Numbered from the stretch's first letter, positions 23,901 to 37,287 are shown. The stretch: DNA of 64,000 bases from Sipunculus nudus (GCA_026874595.1 CM049318.1:56210250-56274249); one strand, 5' to 3'. Program-made: numbers and translations. The notes: generated by a model from the letters alone, not told the origin.

Positions 23901-25220
23901 TACATCCCCCCCCTCTCCCATGGCCAAAACACATCCGTGATGTGAAAATTCAATATGAAACTCGACACTATTTTAGAGTGCTCAGGCGACAAACAATCCA
24001 CATCTCATTCTGATGGTTGACGGTTATGAAGTGTCGTTGACCGTTTAAATTTAAACACCCTGATAAATAATTTCCTTATATTATTATTTTTGAACACTGG
24101 GAAAACAAGCATAGGAAGTGATCTTTAGTGTTTATAATAAAATTGATAAAATATAATCAAGCGCCAGGTTTTACCGTCCATCGAATTGTAATCAATCTGA
24201 AAACTGTTGTTCAACGTGTAGAAAATGCAAAGTTTCATTGACTGTTTAGGTGTGTATTCTGCACAAGTACAAAAATACGAAATGCGTGCTACCGTGTCAT
24301 ATAACGTAATCTAATGTATTGTTCCAATGATACCTGGTGCATCTGTTAACCACAAGGACATCCGCTACAACATATAAATGACTGAGGCTTAACAAAGGTA
24401 ATCGCTTATGCTATTTAGTAAATTAGTTGTTAAAGGGAAATTCAATTTTTACAACATTGCCTTAGTGCTCGGTTGGTTACGAATTTTGATTTAAAGTTTG
24501 CCTTTATACAGTCGCTCAGTAGTATAATACATGTCAAAAGCTAATATCCAAACACGTTCAAATCATAATTATATGATTTCGGATACTTCCACTCAATATA
24601 TGAATGGAAATTTTAAAACTTGGTTTGAAACATACTCGTATGATAAATAATGAAATTTGGAAATCTGTATTAACCTCAACGATAGGAACGGTCACTTTTA
24701 TGACAAATGCCATGAAATATTAAAAGTAAAAGTGACAAGGATAATTCCCCTGTTGACCCTTTTTGACTGAATACTTATAAACACAAGTAACCCAGAAATG
24801 GACAAGTAGACAATTACATTGATTTACTGTAAGTCACAGTTGACCTGTAAGTACATTACGGCTATAAAGAATAACTTGTACTTTGAATGGTCAAAGTCAA
24901 ATGTAAACACACCATACAACACTGGATCAGAACATGTGTAGGAAAGATATCCGTACAGCCCTATTTTAAAATTCCTATAAAGGAGTAGGGTTCTTTATGG
25001 AAACAAGATAATTCTTTAAACTATTCAATGAATGCATAAAAAAATTGATTACCTGACTTTCATGTCCATCCGTGATAACCTTCCCAAGTTGATAATAATT
25101 TATGAGTAAAAAACCATAAATTTCACAATTACCGAAAGTCCTCTTCACATTCAAATTTCAGACCCTTGAATTGAAGCTAGCATAGTCCATTATAAACCTT
25201 CGAATGGAGTCATATAAAGC
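20990..25220. other. Long stretch without recognisable genes
   Basis: Apart from poly-G (about 21977-21987) and poly-C (about 23906-23913) runs, I see no domain signature, splice-consistent exon chain, or repeat family here. Open frames such as 22507-22719 and 23408-23686 are unsupported. Confidence 0.4.
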
Positions 25221-25288
25221 GTGTCCAGTTTAATTCTTGGATCGCGGACTCACGGTCGTACCACCATTTGCCAAAAGACAACTACAAA

Positions 25289-25290
<2 letters not shown>

Positions 25291-25328
<38 letters not shown>
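25291..25328. repeat. (CT)n microsatellite
   Basis: About 19 CT repeats. The overlapping Leu-Ser-repeat frames are artefacts of it. Confidence 0.95.
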
Positions 25329-25330
<2 letters not shown>

Positions 25331-25875
25331 GAGAGATCCGCATCATGCCCTGCCTGGATTGCAATGGTGTGTGGGGGATTGCTTGGATATTCTCCATTCA
25401 GAGGCTTTATCAAGGGTGATCATAATTCCTGACCTCGTGCGGAACTTGAAGAAAAGGAAAGTGGTGCCACCCATCTATACCGCGTCATGCATGTGTATCA
25501 TTAGAGTTTCATTCATTGGGTTTAAACAGAACGTTGAACAGGGCAAATATTTTCATGGTCACATAGATTCACTGGAATTACGTAAAACCGTTTACCTGTG
25601 TATAGTTTTATAATCATATTTCGCTTTATGGGCTATCTATGGATTCCATGTTGGACTAGCTCTAAAACAACTATCGAAAAGTCCTTTATTAGGGCCAAGA
25701 TCAGCATCTACCAGACTGTGACTCAACAAAATGTAGAACTGTAGATCAGGGTCCTCTGAAGTGTAGCGTGGAGTTGGGTGGAATGGGAACACGGGAGCTT
25801 GGGCGATACGGTTCCATACCATGTTTAACAAGGACATGCGTGTCAAGCCTTATATCGCTGTTAGCTGAAAATCTG

Positions 25876-25935
<60 letters not shown>

Positions 25936-25940
25936 ATATG
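25876..25940. repeat. (TA)n microsatellite
   Basis: TA run broken once by a T, about 62 bp. Confidence 0.95.
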
Positions 25941-26039
25941 TAACTAAAGCAAGCATATGCATCCATACATGTTCACTACTGCTAAGTAGTGAATTGCTAT
26001 GTGTTTGTTTCAATATTAATTCCAAAAGAGTATTGCTCT

Positions 26040-29000
26040 TTAAAAAATCTTTGAATGTCCAACATTAAACTGATGGTGAATGGACATTTTCAAACAATGT
26101 GCATCAATGATTCATTTGTTTCTTTATAAAACGTGCATTTATTTGAATCAATTATATTATTATTTTGTAAAGAAAAGGGTTTAAAGAAAGCCTTTTATGT
26201 AGAATATAATACTCGAACATGCGAAGTTTGAAAATATCGTTGTTATGTAAATCGTAGAGAACCCCTGACGAACAACTTCATCTGATATATTAAAATCATT
26301 TTCTCATTTTGTTATCACTTTATCACGTGCTACTTTTAGCTTATCAAAAAAATACTGTGTATTTGGATAGTACCTTTATTATTGTCTGGAGGCGCTTTTA
26401 TAGTTACTATTTCATTCTATAGGTGCTATTTTGTCTTTATATCCACTATGTAGATTTTCCTTCCAGGTCTGTGGTTTAGCTTTTAATCTAGCATAGTTCA
26501 GAAAATCTATATTATATTTATATTTCTTACATAATTCTTGATAGCTCATGAAACAAGCTTTCATTTGAGTATGTTTCACCATATCTTTTATATATTCAAC
26601 ACCACTGTAATAAAAATTAAAAAAAATAACACTTTGTTTTTATTATATTGAAATTAAACCAAATACATTGTGACATGATATCATCATTTATACAAAGATT
26701 ATGATAATTGTAGGTACACCAGTGCTAAATTATTTCTTCCCAAAGGGGATCTTTGGAAGTCATGATTTCTTTTGCATTTTCAGACGCTAAAGTACATGAC
26801 AACGAGGTTTCTTTGAGTTTGGATAATCCTAAAACTAACTTTCTCCATGCATCGGTAGGGCTTTTATTTAAAAAACGTTTGATCCAAGTCAATTTCAATG
26901 ATGCATTTTTTATATGAAATGTGATACATGTTTAGTCCCCCTTTCTCTACTGTCGCAATTAATGTCTGTCTTTTTAATAAATCTGAATGTTTTCCCGATA
27001 TGAATTTATATATAGGTGTTTCAAACTGTTTCATAAAAGCTTTACAGGGAGATGGGAGGTTCGATAAATGGAATATTAATTGAGAGAATACAAAGCTTTT
27101 AAATAAAGTTATTTTATCAATTGGTGTAAGCTTTTTTGTATTCCATATAGATCGAGTATTGTTTATTCTATTATTAAACGATTTGAAGTTGTCATTTACA
27201 GTGTTTTCCAGTGATGGAAAAACTTTAACTCCTGGGATTGTTACACCATCTTCAGAATATAATATACCTAAATCCTTAATTCTTTTTTATCCACACGGTT
27301 GTCCTTTCTCAATGGCATTATAATTGTCTTCATTGAATAATTTTAATGGTTTTTCAATTCTTTTATATTAATTTATAAAAAATGCCGTGTCATCTGCGTA
27401 TTATAATATTTTACTCTCTACATCATCAACAATTATACCTTTTTTTGCCTAATTGCAATCACTAATGATTTAATTCCTTAAACAAACAAGTATGGAGATA
27501 TTGGCCTCCTTCCGGAAACCTGCTGTAACAGAAAAAAAGGGCGAAGACCATCCATTATTTGTCACACAACTTGCAATGTTTTAAAAACAGTTTTATCATG
27601 GATATTGTATTAAAATCAAAATTCATAATTTGTTAAATATTGAATATGTACTCTCATTCGAAATAATCAAACTTTTTTTTCAAAATGTACTGCCATTAAC
27701 ATGGTATATATTTTTTCCTGACAACATATCTTATAAAACTAGTTATTTTATTTTCTTTTTCACCTATATATCAGTCTTCATGAAACCTGTCTGGTCTTCA
27801 TGAATCAACTCTTGCAGAATTTTTTATATTGTATAAGCTAAGCTGTTTGTGATTATCTTATAGTATTTTTATAATATGTTAATGGTCTCCAGTAGTTTAC
27901 ATAAAACAGATCTTTTCCTTTTTTTAAAGTAAACTTATTATACCTTGTCTTTGAAAAAGCTATTCAATATATAATAGAATATTGAATAGCTTTTATAAAA
28001 AAATATTTAACATCATTCCAAAGGGAATTTATAAAATTGAGCAGTGAGGCCAATACTGCCTGGATATTTATCATTTTTTATATTTTTAAAACTGTTCAGC
28101 AGTTCGTATTCCTCGATTTATTTTGACAAGAAGGTATTAAATATAATTGTATTACTTTTGTTTGAAGTATAAAGATGACTGAAGAAGTTTTCTTGTGTTT
28201 TTAATATTTCTTGAGGTTCACATATTATTATCACATATTATACATTATGCACGACAGAGCCTAGTAAAAAATATTTCATATTGTAAAAATAGGTTGAAAT
28301 ATGGTTGAAATACATACAGAAAGAAGAATATGTCATGGCTCAGAAAAGAGAAAAATTATGTGTACACCTGAAGAAATGGGAAATGCTGCTCCCATATTTG
28401 TCAGAATACTAAGATACCAGATGATAATTACATTTCTGTAAGATTGTATTACTTTGTGTTGCTTGGACCTGTATTTAATAAAAAGTAATAAAACACTACT
28501 AATTAAATCTTGTTACAATCTTAAAAATGTGTCTATGGATGCCTTGTGTTATGTACATATTGTTGATTGTATTGCCACTTTGTGAGCATTTATGTAAGTT
28601 ATGTAAGACCTACACGTGCATCTTGTACACTGATTGTGCGTATGTCAGAAATGTCAATACAAATTTAAAGAAAGGTTCACATATTATTTAACCATTAACA
28701 TTTAATTTATCTGTAACTCACCTGTTATAGTTGTCCAAATTAAAGAAGTATTTAGTTGGTTTTCCTCTTCCTCGAAACATCTAAGGTGCTTCTTAATATT
28801 GCTCCTCGTGTTTTTTCTTCCATTATCTAAATCGCATCTGACAGATTCTTTTTGTTTTTGTTTCTAATTTACCTATTTTACATTTATTTATATTTTTTCA
28901 TGTGGACTAGTTAATTGTTGTTTCTTTATTGACTACTTTTATAGTAACCCATTTTAAAGATGGATTGGATTCCTTATTATGTTTGACAGGGTTTTCTATG

Positions 29001-29350
29001 CATCGTTTAATAATTTTCACATAATTGTGATCCTGTGATAGTGAGTTGTTGCAATTCCAAAAACCTGGTCCTCTGGTATGTTGAAGTCTTTTTATACTCA
29101 GGGTTATACCTTTGTAATCAGATTTGAAATCTGGAACACTGTCTACTGATTGTAAGAAGCCTAATAAGCCCAATAAAATCAAAATAAAATCTATTCTCCT
29201 GGCTGTCCAAGTTTGATTATTACGTGACCGTGGTTATTTCTGGAGTTCAGGATTACAGTATTGCCAAATATCAACAATATCTAGAGATCTTCCGTCCATC
29301 TATTAATGTTTTCGAGTCTGATTATTATGGGTGTTATTTTAAGTCAACCA
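26040..29350 (-). pseudogene. Decayed non-LTR retrotransposon ORF2 (L1/Tx1-like): endonuclease plus reverse transcriptase
   Basis: Reading the - strand from high to low coordinates in shifting frames gives three parts. The end of an APE-type endonuclease is at about 29280-28930 (NNQTWTARRIDFIL, then SDYKGITLSIKR). The reverse transcriptase follows: NIKNDKYPGSIGLTAQFYKF near 28090-28020, KKGKDLFYVNYWRP near 27930-27880, PISPYLFVL near 27500, and the catalytic YADDTAFF at about 27400-27377. A C-terminal part continues to about 26040 (LTPIDKITLFKSFVFSQLIF, then KAKPQTWKENLHSGYKDKIAP). Such ORF2 proteins nick DNA and prime reverse transcription at the target. Many stops and frameshifts make this copy dead. 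Confidence 0.75.
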
Positions 29351-29699
29351 TGTCGAAAGAGTGATGGTTCTAAAGTAATATTCCAGTCACCCCAAATAAT
29401 TAATTATCTTTAGACGCCAGACGATACTTTGGCCTCCGTAGCGTCAAACTCTTGTTTAGAGTCACGAAAGGAGTTGTACCCCTTGTTTACATGAAAAGAG
29501 CTTGGCTCTTGTATTATGATATGCATAGATTTTGAAACAACACCAGAAGATCTGCTCTTTGGTTTATTTGCAAGTTTCATTTGAAAATGACTGGTCCTTG
29601 TAGGACTCAGACACAGTGGACGTGGACTGAGGTGTAGCAATGGACTTGGTTGAACTATCAGGACTACTAGTACTGGGTGACTGCGCTTTAACTTCTTTT

Positions 29700-30630
29700 A
29701 ACCATACTGATTTACTGATTTACATTCTTTTTTGTGCTTGACTGGTTTGATTTGCTAGTAAAGGACATTTTTGTTGTGTTAATGAATAATAATCAGCTAA
29801 CTGAGCAGCAATGTCAAGTGTTTCAGGACTTTTCTCATCAAGAAAAGTTTTAACATCTGCGTTAATGCAGCGCTCAAATTCTTCAAGCAAAATCAACTGG
29901 CGCAAATTGTCATAATCTTTCATTACATTTTTAGAACTACACCAGCAATCAAACGACTGCTCTTTTATCCTAGCAAATTCTACATAGGTCTGTTCTTTGC
30001 GCTTTTTCCAATTTCTGGCGGTAAGCCTCCGGAACTAACACATAACCTTTTAGGATTAACCGTTTAACCTGGTCATAGTCAGCAGTGGCTTCTACTGACA
30101 GCTCTGTATAAATTTCTCTGGCCTTGCCAGTCAATACATTTTGGAATAGCAAAGTCCAGTTTTCCTTAGGCCATTTTAAATTTTAACATCAAAACTGTGA
30201 GTTGTGGCAGCACGTAGATCATATTCTAACCAAGTCTTTCTAACTCCAGTCGTTTTAACTCAATTTCTTTTTCTTTTTCTAGTCTTCCTCTTTCTAACCT
30301 TGCATGTTCTTCCCTCTCTTCTCTTTGTTTTTCTAATTCTAATTGTTTTAATGCTAGTTCATGTTGCATTTCTAACTTTTTTTAATTCTAACTGCATAGC
30401 AAGGCTGTCATTTTTCTGTGTTTCCCCTTCACTCTCTTCAATTAAAACTTTGCTAACTAGATCATAGTAGAGGTGAAAAGGGGCATGATTTTAGCAATGA
30501 TATCAGGCTTTCTCAAAGTTTTTCTCACACCACAAGTGTTGTCCAAACGCAACAACTGATCTTTTGTCAACTGTTCAAGTTGATCAGGGTCGGGATCTTC
30601 AACAAATGTCTCAGGTTTGAAATCTGCCAT
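29700..30630 (-). pseudogene. Retroelement Gag, degenerate (SCAN-like capsid type)
   Basis: It opens with ATG at 30630-30628 (MADFKPETFVEDPDPDQLEQ), followed by a Glu/Lys/Arg-rich coiled coil (LELEKQREEREEHARLERGR). A helical capsid-like core comes next: TGKAREIYTELSVE, YVLVPEAYRQKLEK, LRQLILLEEFERC, then VKTFLDEKSPETLD. Gag proteins of several animal gypsy-like retroelements share this 'TGKA..Y..L...EAYR..LLEEF' pattern. At least three frame breaks occur (after MPLFT near 30478, in the coiled coil, and after AYRQ). No CCHC knuckle is visible downstream. It sits right after a primer-binding site and a putative LTR. Confidence 0.75.
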
Positions 30631-30721
30631 GTTAAGATGTTAACTGAGATAAATCATGTAAACAATGTAATATAAGCAATGTCTCAGGGTCAAGGCCTAA
30701 CAAAATTTTAAAACTATTAAG

Positions 30722-30740
30722 CCTCCCGGACGAGACCCCA
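30722..30740 (-). promoter_or_regulatory. Retroelement primer-binding site, proline-tRNA type
   Basis: The - strand reads TGGGGTCTCGTCCGGGAG, which matches the complement of a typical animal tRNA-Pro 3' end (TGGGGGCTCGTCCGGGAT) apart from two positions. It lies about 90 bp upstream of the Gag ATG, where a minus-strand primer site belongs. Confidence 0.7.
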
Positions 30741-31493
30741 ATTTTAGGTTACGGAACGTAATATCATAAGATCATGTAGTCGTGACGAGCTTAATTTTGT
30801 TACGGATTAATAAAAATCAGATTCTGTAACACTAGGCAGCGTGAAATGTCCAGGGGAATGAATAAGAAGTCAGTGGTTTTTTGTTAACAAATAATTATAA
30901 CTTTTTTCTTAAAACAACCCTTACATTACAATACACTAAATCAATACAATTACTTAGTATAACAACAGTATAACAGTAAATCAATACAATTACACAATAT
31001 AATAAATAAAGTGTACAGTACCAGAGTGTCCGGATCAAAGGCTTTTCTGGATACCACCACTGTTACAGCTCAGTAAGTCATTTAGAATATATAATCCAGA
31101 TGAACAGTTCACGTAAATCTTTTCGGAAAATAATAGTCCTATTCAATCCCAAATCAATTTGTTGTAATCCAAAAGTATAGTTCTGGTAATAGCCCTAAAG
31201 GTAAACTGAAGACTGTATAAAATCCGTTACAAATTTCGAAGAAGATCTGTAAATTCTGCAATAATCGGAAAGGTCAACAAACTGACTCACACTCTTCCGT
31301 GTCCGCTGGAATTTTTGTCTCTCCCTGCTCTCGGCTCTAAACACAGCCCCTATTTATAACTTTTTATCCGAAAATTCTAGAAATGGTAAATTCCATAGAA
31401 TAACACACACCTTACAGAGATACACTTGAAACATCTAGAACAAAGAACGCTGTGTTTCTACTCGTCAGATGTCACAGAATTGCCCCTATGACA
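30741..31493 (-). mobile_element. Putative 5' LTR of the Gag element
   Basis: This region directly precedes the primer site on the - strand. It contains TATAAATA (complement of 31351-31358) followed by a GC-rich leader, as in LTR promoters. The proposed 5' edge is TGTCATAGGGG at 31493. The 3' edge next to the primer site does not end in the usual CA, so the borders are tentative. No second LTR was found in the window. Confidence 0.45.
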
Positions 31494-31550
31494 CGTTAAG
31501 TATAATAAAGTCAATATTATTATTATTGCCACCCTCCAAAGTGTAAATTC

Positions 31551-31618
31551 CCCCCCCCCCCCCCCCCCATGGGTTCACCCATATACTGGTAGAAACAACC
31601 CCCCCCCCCCCCCCCCCC
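31551..31618. repeat. Paired poly-C tracts
   Basis: Two C-runs of about 18-19 bp (31551-31568 and 31600-31618) flank about 30 bp containing ccatgggttcacccat. Confidence 0.9.
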
Positions 31619-32010
31619 AGTCATTTAGAACAAACCTGTGCTTTCCTATAGTCCCCACTCGAGTAGGGTTTCTTTAAGTGATGCACAGTGATCACTGAAG
31701 CATAGCAACTCTGTGGTGTTTCTTTAATAAAAGACTTAAACAAGGATAGGGTTACAATAATTTCACAAACTGGTTCTGGGGCTTTTTGGGGAATTCATGC
31801 TGGGGCCAAGTTGGCTCTCGGGGAGAGGAACGGCAGTTGGCATGAGACCCTCGTAGCATGAGGATGTGCTCTGTACACCAACCATGAACTGTACATAATT
31901 TGGGGTCTAGAGATGTGTTTTACAGAGTGGAACGGAACCTGGACACTTGAACTTTCAATAAGGCCAACTCTTACTGTGTTTATCAAGCCTAAGGCCAGCT
32001 CATGGCATAA

Positions 32011-32163
32011 CCGTTTGGTGAGAACCACCACAAGAATGGAAACACCTACTCAGGAGCCGTCTGTGTGGTATTCTGTGGGCCAAGTACTAGGGACCAAAAG
32101 GACCTCAGGGCTGACTGCCAGTGCCAGGCCTATGTGTACAGCATAACCGATACAGCATTTATG
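32011..32163 (+). other. Possible orphan coding exon, unrecognised
   Basis: From the TAA at 32008 to a good donor atg|gtgagt (32164) there are 51 open codons of coding-like composition with five cysteines (SGAVCVVFCG, then DCQCQAYVYSITD). No upstream acceptor in this frame and no phase-compatible downstream exon were found. It may be a decayed exon of a secreted protein. Confidence 0.25.
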
Positions 32164-32908
32164 GTGAGTCCCACGTTTGTTTCTTGAAAAGTTTCCAGAA
32201 CCTCCTTCTTTATTGTAGCCCATATATACAGTAAAATAGTAAAAGCTAGGAAGACCAGTATTATCTTTGTATCTTTGTATTACCATTGTTACTCTTTCAA
32301 CCTGTAAACTGACTAGATAATGTGTATATTTTTTTTTAAGCAATATTATCTACATCTAATTCGTATCTGTACTGGTATACAGTGTTAGAAGCATAAAAGG
32401 AGTAACTCTTAAAGTAGCTCAGATTTTTAAAGAAGTCTCATATAAAGTCTCAAGTCTCTTCTCTTTAATCTTTGCAGATTTAACTGGTATCGTGACACAT
32501 TCAGGACCCTTTTCATTCATATGCCTTGACGTGTTGCCACCAAGCCAGAGCCACTGATTTTATGCACCGTTAAGATACTAAATAAGTGTATTTTTTGTTA
32601 ATAAATATAATATAAATACTTGCTGACTTGTTTCTGTTTGCATGGAACTGTGCATTTGATTATTTGATGATGGAAGAACCTGGGGGCAAGGTACCTTAGG
32701 ATTGCCTGGGGTTTAAACCTTGACATCAGACCCCACACGTGGGCCAGGCCAACTCGCACGTCTCCCATGGCAACGAACTATGCTGCGCTACACAGACACA
32801 TGCAAGACTTTTGCGCACAATAAAAGAGACACCTGTAACGGCATGAAAATAATTTAATAATTTCTCTCTTAGCATGAGTGTTTGTCGTATTAAGTATATA
32901 TATTTATA

Positions 32909-33430
32909 TCAGGGCATCACCTGACTGACATGTGTTGTGGCCGGGCGATGCACACGCTGTTTTTGTTGACACCTGTGATCGTGCCCGGTCCACTGTTTTA
33001 ACACTCGTTTACAACAGGAGTATGAAAACGGCTGCCAGGCAATATTTGACAAGTACAGAATTATTTTATCGGGAAAATGCTATTTTTCTTGTTAATTCGA
33101 AATACTTTTTATTGGTGATTGGGCCCCTTTTAGATTTTTAATGATATTATACATATGAAATTTTGTATAGAGTAAGGTGTATCCTTTATGGTGTACTTCA
33201 ATGGAATTCTTATGAAAATGTTTATTTTTATCATTACTATTCAAATTGCCTCATTTCTTTCCACCTTGACCCTGTTAATTGGTTAAAATGACGTTTGCGA
33301 TAAGCCTTCCTATCTCAAAGTTTCATAACTCTACATCAGCGTCAGTTGAACAAAATGTAACTTGTTATGTTCTCCGTAACTATTAAATATATAGGAAAAT
33401 TGACCAAAGTCTGGCGATAAAATGCATTTA
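32909..33430 (+). repeat. Direct repeat A, copy 1 (~520 bp)
   Basis: Starts at tcagggcatcacctgactg and ends near gaccaaagtctggcgataaa. It is nearly identical to 33698-34215, with a few indels (T-run length in 'cgctgttttt', 'tcatttct' vs 'tcttatttct', 'ctacatcagcg' vs 'ctcatcagcg'). The repeated short open frame inside has no recognisable product. Confidence 0.9.
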
Positions 33431-33697
33431 CTTAAAGGGGCATAATCAGGACCGATATGCCTATTCTTTCACACTATCAGTTCACTTTTTCTTTATTTAA
33501 AAGTTTCCCAGCAAAACAATCCAAGTACACAATCTTTGTACCTCGCATACGGCTTTAAAACAACTTGTTATGGCTCTGCGTGTTGAAAAAACACAGTCCA
33601 CGTCTGTTTCCCCTAACAAGCCCTCTCGACCGGAAGTCCGATTGTGAGCCGCGATGTTTCGACCAGCGAAAAAAATATATTTTTGGGGTCGAGTCAG

Positions 33698-34215
33698 TCA
33701 GGGCATCACCTGACTGACATGTGTTGTGGCCGGGCGATGCACACGCTGTTTTTTGTTGACACCTGTGATCGTGCCCGGTCCACTGTTTTAACACTCGTTT
33801 ACAACAGGAGTATGAAAACGGCTGCCAGGCAATATTTGACAAGTACAGAATTATTTTATCGGGAAAATGCTATTTTTCTTGTTAATTCGAAATACTTTTT
33901 ATTGGTGATTGGGCCCCTTTTAGATTTTTAATGATATTATACATATGAAATTTTGTATAGAGTAAGGTGTATCCTTTATGGTGTACTTCAATGGAATTCT
34001 TATGAAAATGTTTATTTTTATCATTACTATTCAAATTGCCTCTTATTTCTTTCCACCTTGACCCTGTTAATTGGTTAAAATGACGTTTGCGATAAGCCTT
34101 CCTATCTCAAAGTTTCATAACTCATCAGCGTCAGTTGAACAAAATGTAACTTGTTTTGTTCTCCGTAACTATTAAATATATAGGAAAATTGACCAAAGTC
34201 TGGCGATAAAATTCA
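33698..34215 (+). repeat. Direct repeat A, copy 2 (~520 bp)
   Basis: Near-identical partner of 32909-33430, about 789 bp downstream. The high identity means a young duplication, or an assembly artefact from two haplotypes. Confidence 0.9.
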
Positions 34216-34329
34216 TATACCTGGGTTTCTGTGCAAAAGTATTTAGGCCCTTGACATGCCTGAAGTTACACGTTTGATTGCACTCTTTGGCTCGATTCCC
34301 ATTTCAGTTTACAGGGATATTTCTAATCT

Positions 34330-34950
34330 CCATAAACGCATCCGTACGTTGGGGGTATTACTCAGTGGTAATCGCTCTCGCTCTGAGGTTTATATAATAT
34401 GAAAAGCAGCTATAATTAAACCTAGCTATTCACCTGCCTTTTATATAGAATTTATGTGATTTCTGGCTCATTATGTCTACACATTAATGGAATCTAGGTT
34501 TTTCCTGTAAAGAAAAGTTCTAAACGTCTTCGTGATTGGTCTATGAGATTGTTTAGTAAACATGGCAATGTTGATAAAGGGAACAACGTGCAACCTAATC
34601 TGAATGGCTGCATATATGCCAAGTAGAATGGCCACTAGTTAAAGAACTCTGGTTCGTCTGACTTGCAGCAACATGTCCTTGTTGAATGTAGTTTGAGCGC
34701 CCCAAGTGTTATAAACACTTGGACTTTATCACAACCTACAGCATATGTGCAGTGGAATTGCGCATTTCTGGTCTATTTTTGTAACAGGTTCACGGGGTTA
34801 TCTTTAGTCAATAGACGTCAGATATCCTAATACGCGCCTCTTAAAGTAAATGAATATTTTTTTTATTTCGTACACTTCTCCATTGTTAACTCCTTATACC
34901 ATTTCCTGGTTATTTTGATGTTAATTTCTTACATTGACAATAAACTTTTG
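34330..34950 (+). repeat. Dispersed repeat B, copy 1
   Basis: Matches 39535-40130: begins at 'gcatccgtacgtt', includes 'ctgaggtttatataatatg', 'ttatgtctacacattaatg' and 'gagcgccccaagtgttataaac', and ends at 'gacaataaactttt'. The pair differs by several small indels. Confidence 0.85.
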
Positions 34951-36300
34951 GGGTATGTTTGGAGGGGGGGGGGAACGAATGTCGGGCTTTGACCAGGTAT
35001 CTCGTGTTCTAAGGGTTTGCCCCTGTGTTTGAGAGTCTCAATACCCCTCGTTGTCGAGCGTATCGTTCGGCCAGGGAATGTACATCATGGGAATGTACAT
35101 CATGCTGCATGGACACACTTCCAGCATTCCACTGGATCAACGCGTTTCAAGTGCTCCTTGAGCCTAGAAACACATGGAACAATAGACTTTCCTGTATCCA
35201 AGCGTTTCTACGACTCCAGGTGGTTAAGAAACAATCATCCCGGCTGGTGGTTTCCTGAGATAATGGTATCCCATATGCGTCCGTATATCTAGCTATCTAA
35301 CTGAGGGGATGACCTTTGGCTGAATGCATTACTTTCCTTCATTACTTTCCTCTTGATCGAGTGTCTCTTACTCGAAAGAATTCCTTTGTCTTGGGCTCTT
35401 AAGAATACACCGCGGCCGAGTACATTATGAATCTTTCCCCATATATGTGCCTCTGCAAGATGCCTCTGATTTCATGCAAGGTATTACCAAAAGCCTGAAA
35501 TATATATTTTATAGGCGTGGACCCCCGAAATTATATGTCAGTGCTTTTGTATAATATATCCGCGACTCTCTTTTGGGCCGAAAGTCTCTTGGTCCCACCG
35601 AGTGGACCGAATGTTGTTGGGGTAATGGTCTATGGGACTGGCCTATCATCGCCCGAAATGCCAAGATAACATCTAATTTTCATATTCATATTAATCATTT
35701 AGACTGTTTATTGCTAATCTTCAGAGATTCATCGTAAGCATGTTATTCATGAATGAAATCAAGTGTTTTGACAAGAACATGAGAGGAAGACTTTATAGAC
35801 CAATTGATCGTTTGAAATAACTATATTACAGAGAACGTAAAAAAAATAAAAAAAGCTGTTATTTTCAGTTTTTATTATACTCTTAAATTTAGGTGAGTGA
35901 AAGATCAACAAGAGTTATTTTATATCCATTCTTGAATTAGTGATGATATGGGAAACGTGGAAGGAGAAAACACTGCCTACTTAAACAAACCTCTTTACTA
36001 CATTAAATCACCAGAGGTCCTACACCAGAGAATATCACGGTGTCCCTAGATCCCGAGAAAACAACGGTCAGGTATCTGCATTTTTTTCAGGATGTCTTAT
36101 CATTGATGGAAGAACATTGCAAATAACTAGTAGATTTAAAATAGAATAAATATCATAAAAAGTATAAGGTATAAAACTAGAAGATCGTATGTGAAAACTA
36201 TAACAACATAGTAAATATCATACAATGCTCGATGAATCAGAACTTGTTGAAATTAATTACAAATAAACTGAGTTCACAATTGTCAGTGATAAGTGGGACA
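34951..36300. other. No recognisable gene
   Basis: Contains a poly-G run (about 34964-34972) and overlapping short frames at 35017-35292, with no family signature. Confidence 0.4.
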
Positions 36301-36325
36301 TCGCCAACTCTCAAGATCTTGTGCT

Positions 36326-37075
36326 GCAAACTTGGTCAGACAGGGTTAAAATATCCTCTTATGCCAGAAATGTGGGCGTAATGATTGATTCCACTTTATC
36401 CACTCTACCTTAGATTTCTGGCATTGCAAGTTCAGAAAACTTCCATCTTAGATACATTGGAAATGTTTGCAAATTCTTGACCAAAGGGGCAACAGAACAG
36501 CTTATTCAGTCACTTGTAACATCTCGCTTATACTTTTGTAATGCCCTTCAGATCAAATCACCTGAAAGCAATCTTAGGAAATTCCAGCATGTGCAGAATT
36601 CCGCAGCAAGGTTTGAAACCAGGTCTTCTAGGTCAGTTCATATTACACCAGTCTTTCTATCTCTTCATTGTGGCGCGCATCCAAAATAAAGTTGCCTTTT
36701 TGACTTCAAAGCCCTGCGTAATAAGGCCCCTAGTTATATCATAGACATGTTGTCCACCTGTACACCACCTAGGCAACTTAGATATAGTCACGCAGGCCTA
36801 AAGCTTTTCGTAATGCTGCTCCTGGTCTCTGTAACTCTCATCCCATTGAGATTAGTCTGTGTGACTCTGTCAATTATTTTAATAGGCTTCTGAAAACATA
36901 CTTTCTCACACAAAGTGTTACAATAGTGAAATGTTTCTTTTATCAGTTATGTTCTTATTACTTATGTAATGTTCATTATAATGTCTTTTATATTTAGTGT
37001 CTTATGTGAAGCGCAGCTGGACTTTAATTGTAAAGGATTTTGCGCTATATAAATAAAATAAATAAATAAACAAAT
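36326..37075 (+). mobile_element. L2/CR1-like LINE 3' end
   Basis: Interrupted + strand frames give the C-terminal reverse-transcriptase region: NVGVMIDSTLS, KFLTKGATEQLIQSLVTSRL, FCNAL, LRKFQHVQNSAAR, then NKAPSYIIDML-like text. It ends in a 3' tail 'gcgctatataaataaaataaataaataaa', the short-repeat 3' terminus usual for this LINE group. The 5'-truncated, frame-broken copy is typical of LINE debris. Confidence 0.75.
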
Positions 37076-37216
37076 ATTAAAATATCGGAAGGCACTTCGT
37101 CAGACATTTTCAAATAAACCATAAAGAATACACAAATATAAAATATATAATATAAAATATTTGCACACTACAATTACCCAATAATTCTTTAATAAATCTA
37201 ATTATGTGTATGTAAA

Positions 37217-37217
<1 letters not shown>

Positions 37218-37285
<68 letters not shown>
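37218..37285. repeat. (CA)n(TA)n compound microsatellite
   Basis: About 28 bp of CA repeats are followed by about 36 bp of TA repeats. Confidence 0.95.
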
Positions 37286-37287
<2 letters not shown>

